A stretch of DNA of 64,000 bases from JAKRSE01 sp943369295. Lineage in GTDB: Bacteria > Armatimonadota > Fimbriimonadia > Fimbriimonadales > Fimbriimonadaceae. Of the stretch, positions 43,899 through 52,231 are shown in pieces. Within the stretch, counting starts at the first letter, position 1, and each line of letters opens with the position of its first letter. The notes below the pieces were generated by a model. That model was not told where the DNA came from. It made no database searches and saw only the letters and a program-made list of their open reading frames with translations. The position numbers and the translations under genes are program-made. The stretch is taken from contig CALRMU020000001.1 in assembly GCA_943369295.1 (NCBI GenBank), forward strand, positions 248,001 through 312,000, read 5' to 3'.

Positions 43899-44442
43899 TC
43901 TCTGCATCCTCCATCTGGCTGCCGAGTCGCTTTACTGCGCTCAGCGTCATCCATTCATCCAAACTTGATTTGGGGAACCGCCATGCGCCGTTCATCTGAA
44001 CGCCTGGCACTTCACCCTGTTCGGCCAGCTCCTGAAGAGAGTTGGGCGAAATTCTTAAGTAAGCCGCCGCCTCCTTAAGAGTGAGAACTGAGTGCTGTCC
44101 GGCCAAAATGGCTTTCAGCAGTCCAGTCATCTGTTCTGAGTTCAAAAAGAGCTCCAGCCTCACCACATTTCCTGTCGTCACCGTGGGTGGTTCGGGAAAA
44201 TAGGGAGCCTGCTTATCTTCTTGTCGAGGTTCAGGAATCCGGACCTCATCTTGTTCATCGGCTGTTTCCCCCGCAATCTCTACATGTTCAGGTTCAGAAA
44301 GTTCAAGCTGAAGATGAGGGATTGGGGTTTCGACTGGTTCAGGCTTAGCTCTGGGTCCAGGTGAAGAGTCCCAAGCTTTTGCGGGGGCAGCTTCTGGGAG
44401 CCCCTTTTCGGCCGCCTTCCTAATCGCATCAGCCAGGTTCAA
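43888..44442 (-). CDS. Helix-turn-helix (excisionase/MerR-type) protein in the pil operon
   Basis: 184 residues. The first 80 are acidic and Pro-rich. Residues about 125-175 form a DNA-binding helix-turn-helix of the excisionase type (LTLKEAAAYLRISPNSLQEL, then VPGVQMNGAWRFPKSSLDEW). The gene overlaps the ExeA-like gene before it by four bases and pilM after it by about eleven, so it is co-translated with pilus genes. It may regulate the operon or recognise a site linked to pilus or DNA function (inference). Confidence 0.8.
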   Translation of the reverse strand: MNLADAIRKAAEKGLPEAAPAKAWDSSPGPRAKPEPVETPIPHLQLELSEPEHVEIAGETADEQDEVRIPEPRQEDKQAPYFPEPPTVTTGNVVRLELFLNSEQMTGLLKAILAGQHSVLTLKEAAAYLRISPNSLQELAEQGEVPGVQMNGAWRFPKSSLDEWMTLSAVKRLGSQMEDAENVA

Positions 44443-45254
44443 GCTGCCACTCCCAGGTAGTCCTGACCAAGTTCGTGGGCTAAGTAGCCGTCAATCATTT
44501 TCTCGTTTCTCGCCATGCCCTGCAGCAGAGCGTTGTCGGCAAACTGCAGAATCAGCCTGGGCGCACCCTTGCTGTTCTTGTGAATCAGGTGGATTGCCTC
44601 AGGAGTAAAGGGACTGCGGTCGCCGAGGTATCCGGCAACCTTCATGCGGTGATAAATCAGTTCGCCCGTCTCAGTGGCATCCATGGGCTGGAGGTTGAAC
44701 TTGACAGCCATTCTCTGCTCAAGAGCGGGAACCTTTTTGAGCTTGGGAGTGAGTTCGTTTTGGCCAAGCAGAATCAGGCTGATCAAGAACTGGTCGTTCA
44801 TCTGGCAGTTGAGCAGAAGACGCAGCTCTTCAAAGGTGCCTAAAGAGCGGATCAGGTGAGCTTCATCCACCATCAAGACTGCCTTCTGGCCTCGATCGTA
44901 GAGCTCCATCAGCTCGACATGAAGCCGCTGAACAAGAATCTGTCGGTTTCGCGACTGGATTCCAACTCCCAGCTGGTCAAGAATCTCCTGATAAATCTGG
45001 GTGGGGGTGAGGATGGGGTTGACGATCAGGACGATCTTGTGCTGGACAGGATCAAGCGTCTCAAGCAGCTTGCGGCTGACCGTGGTCTTGCCCAGGCCGA
45101 TGTCTCCGGTCAGCATGGCAGCACCCTTGTTGCGGGTGATGGCGTAGTGGAGCATCATGAGTGCGTCCTCGTGTGAACGACTCATGTAAAGAAAGCGCGG
45201 ATCCGGTGTCAGTGTAAATGGCGCTTCCTGCAGTCCCCAATACTTCTCGTACAT
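44439..45254 (-). CDS. ExeA/GspA-like AAA ATPase
   Basis: ATPase of the ExeA / general secretion pathway A type. N-terminal MYEKYWGLQEAPFTLTPDP is the family signature; Walker A is GDIGLGKTT (about 46-54); Walker B is AVLMVDEAH; sensor sequence follows (LLGQNEL). It is 271 residues and soluble. It lacks the transmembrane helix and peptidoglycan-binding domain of full ExeA. It heads the pil operon, with AGGAAG before the ATG. Such ATPases help insert secretins through the cell wall, which fits the PilQ gene downstream; a transposition-type MuB-like role is less likely here. Confidence 0.85.
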   Translation of the reverse strand: MYEKYWGLQEAPFTLTPDPRFLYMSRSHEDALMMLHYAITRNKGAAMLTGDIGLGKTTVSRKLLETLDPVQHKIVLIVNPILTPTQIYQEILDQLGVGIQSRNRQILVQRLHVELMELYDRGQKAVLMVDEAHLIRSLGTFEELRLLLNCQMNDQFLISLILLGQNELTPKLKKVPALEQRMAVKFNLQPMDATETGELIYHRMKVAGYLGDRSPFTPEAIHLIHKNSKGAPRLILQFADNALLQGMARNEKMIDGYLAHELGQDYLGVAA

Positions 45255-45443
45255 GGCTCTTCCTGTTGTTCGACCCCAGCGTGTCTATCGGCTAAAACCC
45301 GTAAAACCTCAAGGGGCGTTTAAGGGTTTCGGGCCTAGAACCTGAAGCCAGTGGGGTTGTGCCACGATTGGCAGGGCATTCACCCTGGCAAGGCAAAGGG
45401 GTTTTGAAGCTGATTAGGCCCTAAAGACCAGCGTAGAGCCGAT

Positions 45444-45842
45444 ATGGACGGATTAAGAGAAAAACTGCGGGGCCATTTGCTCCGCCTTGCCCTCATCTCT
45501 GGTCTTTCCGTGGCCGGGGGATTACTGGGGACCCTTCTGATTCAGGATCCAATGCTGAAAAGCTTTGCTTTTATGAACGCAGCCTGGGGAGTGGTCAACC
45601 TGATTATCTGCGCAGGATCGTGGAATTCAAAGAAGCCTCTGGAACTCCGCCCCTTTAGAGAGTTCTTAATCTTCAACGTTGGACTCAATCTGGGCTGGAT
45701 CATGCTCGGCCTCCCTATGGCCTTTTTAGGGAAGCCGGAAACGGCGGGTTCCGGCTGGGGAATTGCTTTGCAGGGGCTGATTCTCTTCGTTCTAGATGTC
45801 TGGCTTCTGCGCCTTATGCCAGTGAATGAATCTGGCGCCTGA
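45444..45842 (+). CDS. Hypothetical four-helix membrane protein
   Basis: Not recognised with certainty. 132 residues, four hydrophobic helices (about 13-34, 38-58, 76-95 and 103-124). Conserved-looking features are NAAWGVVNLIIC and FNVGLNLGWIMLG. It stands alone between the divergent pil operon and a LuxR-type gene. The 190-bp gap before it and the 220-bp gap after it hold no gene that I can see. Confidence 0.65.
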   Translation: MDGLREKLRGHLLRLALISGLSVAGGLLGTLLIQDPMLKSFAFMNAAWGVVNLIICAGSWNSKKPLELRPFREFLIFNVGLNLGWIMLGLPMAFLGKPETAGSGWGIALQGLILFVLDVWLLRLMPVNESGA

Positions 45843-46062
45843 GCTTTGGGCAAGCAGGATAGCGAGCCTGATTACTCTCTGCTGTAAACAGCCTTTTACC
45901 ATTTGCCGAATTAAGTTTAAATTCAGAAAAAGGCAGGTACCTTGTAATTGAGGGCTGGTTACAGTCCCTGCAACCTCTGTTCGGTAAAACGACCCTGCAT
46001 GGCAATGAAGCCTATTAGGCAAGGTCTGGCGGCTCTGGCTCCTGGCTCTCTAACAGGTAACT

Positions 46063-46683
46063 ATGGCAGCCCGCGAGCTCTCTCCGAGAGAAAAAGAAAT
46101 TGTCGAATTGTGTGTTGAAGGGCTTACAAATGAAGCCATTGCACTGCGACTCGGCCTGAGTGTTGGGACAGTCAACACCTACTGGCTGAGAATCAAGCTT
46201 AAAGTTGGCGGATCTGGCCGGACTGACACTGTTGTTAGGATTATTAAAGACAGAGCTGAATCTGCTTTGCGGGCCGCTAACCTGGAACGGAGAGATCTTG
46301 CTGATCTTGTGGCGGACCGTGAACGCCACGTGCTGGAGCTGAGGGCCGCCCTTGCTCTGCTGCACTTGGCCATGGACCAGATCCAATCAACAGTCTGGGC
46401 GACAGACTCTGAACTGAAGATCCACGTCCTTGCCAATGGCGAATATCCATCGATCCACTTTGGTGTGATGTGGGAGATCGGCAAAACCGTCTATGACATT
46501 TTCAAGACCACTGACCCAACCCACCCTGCCATTGCCGCTCATCTGGCTGCGATTGAAGGAAAAGAAACTGAAGTGAGACTTGAGGGAGAGTTCGCCAACC
46601 TCTTCCTCAGAGTGATTCCCCTGAAAGACGAAGCCGACGAGATTATGGGGTGCATCAGCATCTTGAACAGCGTAGGGCAGTAA
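46063..46683 (+). CDS. LuxR-type regulator with N-terminal HTH and C-terminal PAS-like domain
   Basis: DNA-binding regulator with reversed order: the LuxR/GerE helix-turn-helix is at the N-terminus (residues 5-60: LSPREKEIVELCVEGLTNEA, then LGLSVGTVNTYW), followed by a coiled coil (about 62-105) and a PAS-like sensor domain (about 107-205: STVWATDSELKIHVLA, then FLRVIPLKDEADEIMG). Most LuxR proteins have the HTH at the C-terminus. Ligand and targets are unknown. It is a single-gene transcript with a terminator. Confidence 0.82.
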   Translation: MAARELSPREKEIVELCVEGLTNEAIALRLGLSVGTVNTYWLRIKLKVGGSGRTDTVVRIIKDRAESALRAANLERRDLADLVADRERHVLELRAALALLHLAMDQIQSTVWATDSELKIHVLANGEYPSIHFGVMWEIGKTVYDIFKTTDPTHPAIAAHLAAIEGKETEVRLEGEFANLFLRVIPLKDEADEIMGCISILNSVGQ

Positions 46684-46698
46684 AGCAAAGACCAAACC

Positions 46699-46744
46699 AG
46701 CCCCGCTCCATCAACACTGACAAGTGAATGGGGCGGGGCTTTTC
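46699..46744 (+). terminator. Terminator of the LuxR-type gene
   Basis: AGCCCCGC(T)CCAT pairs with ATGG(G)GCGGGGCT across a loop of about 15 bases, followed by TTTTCT on the plus strand. Confidence 0.85.
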
Positions 46745-46779
46745 TATGTCCTGCCATGCTGGCGGCTCATCCAGACAAA

Positions 46780-46818
46780 AGCAAGCCCCTCGCCTCTGAG
46801 GAGGTCTGGGGCATTGCT
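46780..46818 (-). terminator. Terminator of the leftward copper-amine-oxidase-N-domain gene
   Basis: AGCAAGCCCC and GGGGCATTGCT pair with a one-base bulge, with CCTC/GAGG inside. The T-run (TTTTG) is on the minus strand, beyond the left arm. Confidence 0.7.
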
Positions 46819-46846
46819 GTGTGTTGGGGAACAGGAGGAAAAGCGA

Positions 46847-47920
46847 TCAGCTCTTTTTGGCGAGCAGTTCAGTAGGGACCTTGAAGGCCGAGTTCTCAGT
46901 GAGTCTCACACCAAATTTCGAGCCCGATTCAAGGTTGACGTCCCTTGCCTTCGAGGGATCCTTTTGGATTTCGCCAAAGAGGAGTCCGAGAGCGGAGCCA
47001 ATGAGAGTGCTGGTGAGAAGGTTGGATTTGGTCAGGAGCGAGACCAGAACTCCAGCGCCGGCACCGTATCCAACGTACTTGAGGCTGTCTTTCTTGCCAG
47101 CGGCCTTCGCCGTGATTCGTCCGTTCTCGGTAGAGACACTCTTTGAGTCAAGACCAATGAGAGCTCCTTCGATGGGGGTGCTGGTGCCGTTTGGCAGTCT
47201 GATTCTGTCGAAGGCAAGTCCGAGCACGCCTGGCTCATCGCCAATCTTTGCTCGTGCCACTTCAACGTGTCCTTCAAGAACTGACCCATTTGGGATTCCC
47301 TGATAGTCTCTGTCTCCGTTGGTTTCCAAAGAAGCCTTGAAGGTATCGCCTGCTCTCGATTCGTTTGAGGTCAGCTTTTGGAGCGTGGAGAAGGGAATGA
47401 CTGTGCCTGCATTCATGCGAGCGTAGGTGTAGCCAGCCTGCAGGGGCGGGGTCTGGGTGGCAATCCCGGTTCTCACTTCGACCGTTCTGGTGTAAGCGTT
47501 CCAGTCAACGCTGGACTTCATGGCTTCACTGATGAATCTGAGAGGAACCATGGCTCGGCCGTACCTCAGCATTGCCGGAGAATCCAGAGTCACCTGCATT
47601 CCATTGATCATGCCGATGCGCGAATTGAGGGGGAGCTTGACTGTATCCATGCCTCTGGTGGCGGTCACCATTTGAGCCTGGTCATCCCACTCAACCTGTG
47701 CGTTCATGTGCTCAAAGATTCCTCTGATCGGAACCATGACCCTGCCGCGGACCATCATAGGCTGAACATCGGGGAAGGTAACGGCCAAGTCATCGACGGT
47801 GGCCCTAATTTGGCTTTGATAGGCTGCCTGAGAGAGGGGCAGGACGGCAAAGGCAGCTGCGCAGCCAAGAACCTTAAGCATGGGCAAGATTCTTTTTGCT
47901 TGGATGGAACTGTTAATCAT
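46847..47920 (-). CDS. Exported protein with copper-amine-oxidase N-terminal-like domains
   Basis: 357 residues. Signal peptide (about 12-33, ending SQAAYQ). Two tandem stalk domains of the Cu-amine-oxidase N type (about 40-150), each with a VPIRGIFEHM- or VPLRFISEAM-type motif and a W-D/W-N turn. Then a beta-rich domain (about 165-270) and a Gly/Ala-rich hydrophobic stretch (about 280-312) that may cross or dip into a membrane. The stalk domains are found in many wall-associated proteins; no enzyme activity is implied. It is divergent from the 49-residue gene at 48115 and shares a promoter element with it. Confidence 0.8.
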   Translation of the reverse strand: MINSSIQAKRILPMLKVLGCAAAFAVLPLSQAAYQSQIRATVDDLAVTFPDVQPMMVRGRVMVPIRGIFEHMNAQVEWDDQAQMVTATRGMDTVKLPLNSRIGMINGMQVTLDSPAMLRYGRAMVPLRFISEAMKSSVDWNAYTRTVEVRTGIATQTPPLQAGYTYARMNAGTVIPFSTLQKLTSNESRAGDTFKASLETNGDRDYQGIPNGSVLEGHVEVARAKIGDEPGVLGLAFDRIRLPNGTSTPIEGALIGLDSKSVSTENGRITAKAAGKKDSLKYVGYGAGAGVLVSLLTKSNLLTSTLIGSALGLLFGEIQKDPSKARDVNLESGSKFGVRLTENSAFKVPTELLAKKS

Positions 47921-47928
47921 CTTCCATC

Positions 47929-47967
47929 ATCCTACTGCCGCTTTATTCGATTAACAAGTCAGTGGTT
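47929..47967 (-). promoter_or_regulatory. Promoter of the stalk-domain gene with a 13-bp shared upstream element
   Basis: On the minus strand the element AACCACTGACTTG (47967-47955) runs into TTGTTA (47957-47952), a 17-bp spacer and TAGGAT (47934-47929), only eight bases before the ATG at 47920. The same 13 bases occur in the opposite direction at 48067-48079. Confidence 0.55.
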
Positions 47968-48066
47968 TGTATGTCTCTCTGATGCCAGACAGGCTAAGGT
48001 TTAGCATCTAAGGAAGGTCTAAGCAATAGTGGACACAAACCCATGGAAGAATGACAAGAGACGTTT

Positions 48067-48082
48067 AACCACTGACTTGCAT
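48067..48082 (+). promoter_or_regulatory. 13-bp shared element before the lmo0937-family gene
   Basis: AACCACTGACTTG at 48067-48079, running into a possible -35 TTGCAT (48077-48082). It lies 35 bp before the ATG at 48115, the same distance as its twin lies from the divergent start at 47920. A GTAAAAGTTTTAC inverted repeat follows immediately. Confidence 0.5.
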
Positions 48083-48114
48083 GTAAAAGTTTTACGGGTC
48101 AGCATGAAAAAAGA

Positions 48115-48264
48115 ATGCTATACACGATCATTGTCATCTTAGCTGTACTCTGGCTGCTCGGAATGGTGACTTCAACGACTATGGGAGGTTTGATTCACCT
48201 TCTTCTCGTCGTTGCTTTGGTTATCCTCATTGCCAACTTCATCACCGGTCGAAGGGTCACCTAG
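48115..48264 (+). CDS. lmo0937 family small membrane protein
   Basis: 49 residues: MLYTIIVILAVLWLLGMV, TSTTMGGLIHLLL, then VVALVILIANF and GRRVT. The two hydrophobic helices, the central S/T-x-x-x-GG-x-x-H turn and the positively charged end match the widespread lmo0937-family (DUF5670-like) membrane proteins, often stress-related. It has a strong terminator. It shares an upstream element with the divergent stalk-domain gene. Function is unknown in the family. Confidence 0.85.
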   Translation: MLYTIIVILAVLWLLGMVTSTTMGGLIHLLLVVALVILIANFITGRRVT

Positions 48265-48287
48265 TTGAAACCGGGCTTTTAAGAAAC

Positions 48288-48323
48288 AAAAGGATCATCG
48301 TTCAACGATGATCCTTTTGTTTT
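48288..48323. terminator. Bidirectional terminator between the lmo0937-like gene and the suf operon
   Basis: AAAAGGATCATCG and CGATGATCCTTTT form a perfect 13-bp stem with loop TTCAA. T-runs follow on both strands. It ends the leftward Fe-S operon as well as the small gene. Confidence 0.92.
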
Positions 48324-48378
48324 GATGAAGGGAAGTCAGCGGATCGGTGACTCTCCAGATGCCAAAAGAAGCTTGCCG

Positions 48379-48744
48379 CTACTTTACTGATCTAGGAGTG
48401 AAGCTGGTGCCGCACCCACAGGATCTTTCTGCATTGGGGTTCTCGAAAGAAAGCCCTCCGCCCAAAAGATTCCCCGTAAAGACCAAAACGGAATCCTGCA
48501 GGAACTTAGCTGACTTGGGATCACAGACGATCTTGATGCCCTCGGCTTCAATCTCCAGATCAGTGTCCCGAAGCTCGGTATCCAGCTTCATCATGTATTC
48601 AAGACCAGAACAGCCTCCCCCTTTGACACCGATTCGAAAGAACGAACCCGGTCCTCCCTTGCGCTGAACAAGGCGGGAGATATGGCGGGCGGCATCTTCC
48701 GTCACTGTGACGGGGAAGGCAGAAGTTGTGGTGTCTTGGCTCAA
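48379..48744 (-). CDS. HesB/IscA-type iron-sulfur carrier
   Basis: A-type Fe-S carrier that passes clusters to target proteins. The three family cysteines are visible: one in GGCSGLEY and two in CGCGTSF near the C-terminus. Length of 121 fits IscA/ErpA/SufA. It is the last gene of the leftward suf group, 23 bp after the Rrf2 gene. Which of the A-type names applies cannot be decided. Confidence 0.92.
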   Translation of the reverse strand: MSQDTTTSAFPVTVTEDAARHISRLVQRKGGPGSFFRIGVKGGGCSGLEYMMKLDTELRDTDLEIEAEGIKIVCDPKSAKFLQDSVLVFTGNLLGGGLSFENPNAERSCGCGTSFTPRSVK

Positions 48745-48767
48745 AGCTCTTTTTCCTACTCCGATAT

Positions 48768-49229
48768 CTAGACCCTTCGTACTTGGGTGCCCAAGTGTAC
48801 TAGGGGTTCGGGAATTCTTTGGTCAAGCACATCCTCAAGGGTGTAGCGGCTGACGACGACATCAACAGCCTCCTGAATGTTTGTCCAAAGGGGGTGTAGA
48901 TAGCAGTCGCCTTCGTGAACGCAATGGGGTTCGATTCCGGAGTGCCGGTCGCAGAATCCGTCGTGGAACAATCTGCCTCCCAAGGATTCAAGGACATCTT
49001 TGATCTTGATCTTCATTGGCTCTTTTGACAAAGAGTAGCCGCCGAGCTGGCCGCGGGTGCTTTTCACGAAGCCAGACTTGCGAAGAATGGCCATAAGCTT
49101 GGCAACGTGGGAAGGAGTGAGGCCTTCCATCCTGCTGATTTCGGGAATTGTCAGGCTCGCCTCTTTGCCCTGGCGAGCAATGGCCACAAGGCATCGGAGT
49201 CCGTATTCTTCCTGCGCGCTGAATTTCAT
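48768..49229 (-). CDS. Rrf2 family transcriptional regulator with Fe-S cysteines
   Basis: Winged-helix regulator of the IscR/NsrR/SufR type. The N-terminus MKFSAQEEYGLRCLVAI and LTPSHVAKLMAIL recognition helix are typical. Cys residues spaced C-x9-C-x5-C (CDRHSGIEPHC then VHEGDC, about residues 90-106) can hold a cluster. It lies inside the suf operon, so it probably senses cluster supply and controls this operon (inference). ATG at 49229 is preferred because it gives the family N-terminus; an upstream ATG at 49265 would add 12 atypical residues. Confidence 0.92.
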   Translation of the reverse strand: MKFSAQEEYGLRCLVAIARQGKEASLTIPEISRMEGLTPSHVAKLMAILRKSGFVKSTRGQLGGYSLSKEPMKIKIKDVLESLGGRLFHDGFCDRHSGIEPHCVHEGDCYLHPLWTNIQEAVDVVVSRYTLEDVLDQRIPEPLVHLGTQVRRV

Positions 49230-49343
49230 GTCCGCAATGAGAGCATAACCTACTCTCCACTTCAAATTGGCTAAAAATGTCCCTTTCTTGCCTAATCTGG
49301 CTATTCGGACTTAACTTTTTTTGATCCCTGCTGGTAATTCCCG

Positions 49344-49703
49344 TTACAGAAGGCCCAGATCAAGCCGAATGTGCTCGGGAATGCGGTCGACGGTGAAGGG
49401 GGGATCCCACACCAGTTCGAGCTCCACCTTCTTGACACCCCTTACCAGGGCAGCACGTTCGACCTCTCCTGGAAGGGTGCCTGCGACAGGGCAGGCAGGA
49501 GAAGTGAGGGTCATTTTGATTTCGACAAAGGCGTTGTCGTGCACCCGGATGTCGTAAATCAGCCCCAGATCGTAAACGTTGACAGGAATTTCTGGGTCAT
49601 AGACCGTCCGAATTCCCTCAATCACTTCGGCTTCGAGCATCGATTTCTCAATGCTGTTCAAAACTCTCTCATCAGGAGAAGGGGGATCAATGCGTTCGGG
49701 CAT
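49344..49703 (-). CDS. sufT: SufT / MIP18 (DUF59) iron-sulfur maturation protein
   Basis: 119 residues of the DUF59 family involved in Fe-S cluster maturation. The diagnostic motif DPEIPVNVYDLGLIY is at about 37-51 and the conserved Cys is in TSPACPVAG. A short N-terminal extension is present. It lies five bases after sufU and 114 bp before the Rrf2 gene. Confidence 0.92.
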   Translation of the reverse strand: MPERIDPPSPDERVLNSIEKSMLEAEVIEGIRTVYDPEIPVNVYDLGLIYDIRVHDNAFVEIKMTLTSPACPVAGTLPGEVERAALVRGVKKVELELVWDPPFTVDRIPEHIRLDLGLL

Positions 49704-49707
49704 AGGC

Positions 49708-50148
49708 TTAAACTGGGGCAGGCTGAGATGCGCCTTCCAATGCTTCGATCAAGGCATGCCAGGCTAGGGTCGCGCACTTGATCCGGTTGGGGTAGTTCTT
49801 AACTCCGCAGAGGCAGACCAGGCTGCCAAGCTTTTCTTCATCAAAGGCTTCGTGGCCCAGAACTGTGTCGTGAAAATCTTTGAAGAGGGACTGAGCTTCT
49901 TCCAGGCTTTTGCCCTTGACTGCCTGAGTCATGAGGCTGGCACTGGCGGTTGAGATGGCGCATCCTGCCCCCTCGAACTTTATCTCTTCGATCACACCCG
50001 CTTCAAACTTGATCCTTACATGAACCTGGTCGCCGCAGAAGGGGTTGTAGCCTTCGGCTTCGCAGTTGGCCTGAGGCAGGGGCCCGAAGTTTCGAGGCTT
50101 CTTGCCGTGGTCCAAAATCACGTCTTGGTAGAGATCGTCGAAGTTCAC
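49708..50148 (-). CDS. sufU: SufU iron-sulfur / sulfur-transfer scaffold
   Basis: Zn-dependent partner of SufS that takes the sulfane sulfur. Conserved Cys in NPFCGD (about 39), GAGCAIS (about 64) and RIKCATLAW (about 128), plus the Asp after the first Cys. The 146-residue length includes the GKSLEEA insert region of SufU that is absent from IscU. It lies 35 bp after sufS. Confidence 0.93.
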   Translation of the reverse strand: MNFDDLYQDVILDHGKKPRNFGPLPQANCEAEGYNPFCGDQVHVRIKFEAGVIEEIKFEGAGCAISTASASLMTQAVKGKSLEEAQSLFKDFHDTVLGHEAFDEEKLGSLVCLCGVKNYPNRIKCATLAWHALIEALEGASQPAPV

Positions 50149-50183
50149 TGGTTCAGCTCTTGAAAATGAGAAAAAGAACAGGT

Positions 50184-51422
<1,239 letters not shown>

Positions 51423-51494
51423 AGTCTTCTGTTTCTACTCTGAAATGGGGCAGGGCTCTGGATTGGTCCCGGAATCTGAGGGGAGGCGGGAGAT

Positions 51495-51557
51495 GGAAGA
51501 CGGAAGACGGAAGACGGAAGACCGAAGACGGATTACCGAACACCGAATACGGAAGAC
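51495..51557. repeat. Degenerate heptad tandem repeat (GGAAGAC)n
   Basis: Nine consecutive 7-bp units: four GGAAGAC, then CGAAGAC, GGATTAC, CGAACAC, CGAATAC and a final GGAAGAC. A smaller block of related heptads lies in the opposite orientation at about 51620-51647. Both fall in the sufS-infA divergent gap. Nothing else is recognisable in this 367-bp stretch. Confidence 0.8.
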
Positions 51558-51789
51558 AGTCATCGGAAGGCGGAGGCTGACCGTGCGACAACTTTACACA
51601 TCACAGCGAGAATCAATGCTTCCGTATTCAGTATTCCGACTTCAGCCTTCAAATGGACAGAAGGTTCCAACTCAGGCGACCCAAGAAAGACCTAATTATC
51701 CTCGGACTCAGAGGCAGACTGCAGCCTCTGGTATCCTGCTTCAACGAATGGCGCGCTACAGTCGAAGGCGGAACTATGACCCAGGCAAT

Positions 51790-52011
51790 ATGGGCAAAGG
51801 GGACGGCATCGTCCTTGAAGGGGAGATTGTAGAGAATCTGCCCAACACGCAATTCCGCGTCCATCTTCCTGAGATGGACAAAGCCATTATCGCTGTTGTC
51901 AGCGGAAAGATGAGAAGGAACTGGGTTCGACTTTTGGTCGGAGACAAGGTTCGTGTTGAATTCTCACCTTACGATCTGGAACGAGCCAGGATCATTGCCA
52001 AGCTAAAGTAA
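51790..52011 (+). CDS. infA: Translation initiation factor IF-1
   Basis: S1-like OB-fold factor that binds the 30S A site. Family sequence is plain: GIVLEGEIVENLPNTQFRV, VSGKMRRNWVRLLVGDKV and VEFSPYDLERARI. ATG at 51790 gives 73 residues, the family norm; ATG at 51748 would add MARYSRRRNYDPGN, which is possible but unusual. The longer upstream open frame runs through the heptad repeat and is not coding. It has its own terminator, so it is not co-transcribed with rpmJ. Confidence 0.93.
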   Translation: MGKGDGIVLEGEIVENLPNTQFRVHLPEMDKAIIAVVSGKMRRNWVRLLVGDKVRVEFSPYDLERARIIAKLK

Positions 52012-52036
52012 CCCAGCTTAGCGGCAGAGGAATTTT

Positions 52037-52070
52037 GAGGGCGAGCCAAATCGGCTCGCCCTCTTGTTTT
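52037..52070 (+). terminator. Terminator of infA
   Basis: GAGGGCGAGCC (52037-52047) pairs perfectly with GGCTCGCCCTC (52053-52063), then TTGTTTT. Confidence 0.92.
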
Positions 52071-52231
52071 CTGGCCAGGCCTGCTTGAGCCTATTGCTCA
52101 AATGGGTGAAGAATTCTTTTATTAATTCTGTGGTCCTATCTGGATTAAATTTGCTTGTTTCGGACGGCAGCTTTTGACCTAATTCCCAAACTGTGCCAGC
52201 AGCGGGGCGTCGAAGGAGTCAAGAGGCTGAA

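Noticed and set aside
45843..46062. Riboswitch before the LuxR-type gene
   Set aside because: The gap has short GC-rich stretches but I could not match any riboswitch core, and no U-tract expression platform is seen.
51445..51789. N-terminal extension of IF-1 through the heptad repeat
   Set aside because: It would give a 188-residue IF-1 with a low-complexity start coded by a simple repeat. The family is about 72 residues and an internal ATG fits that length.
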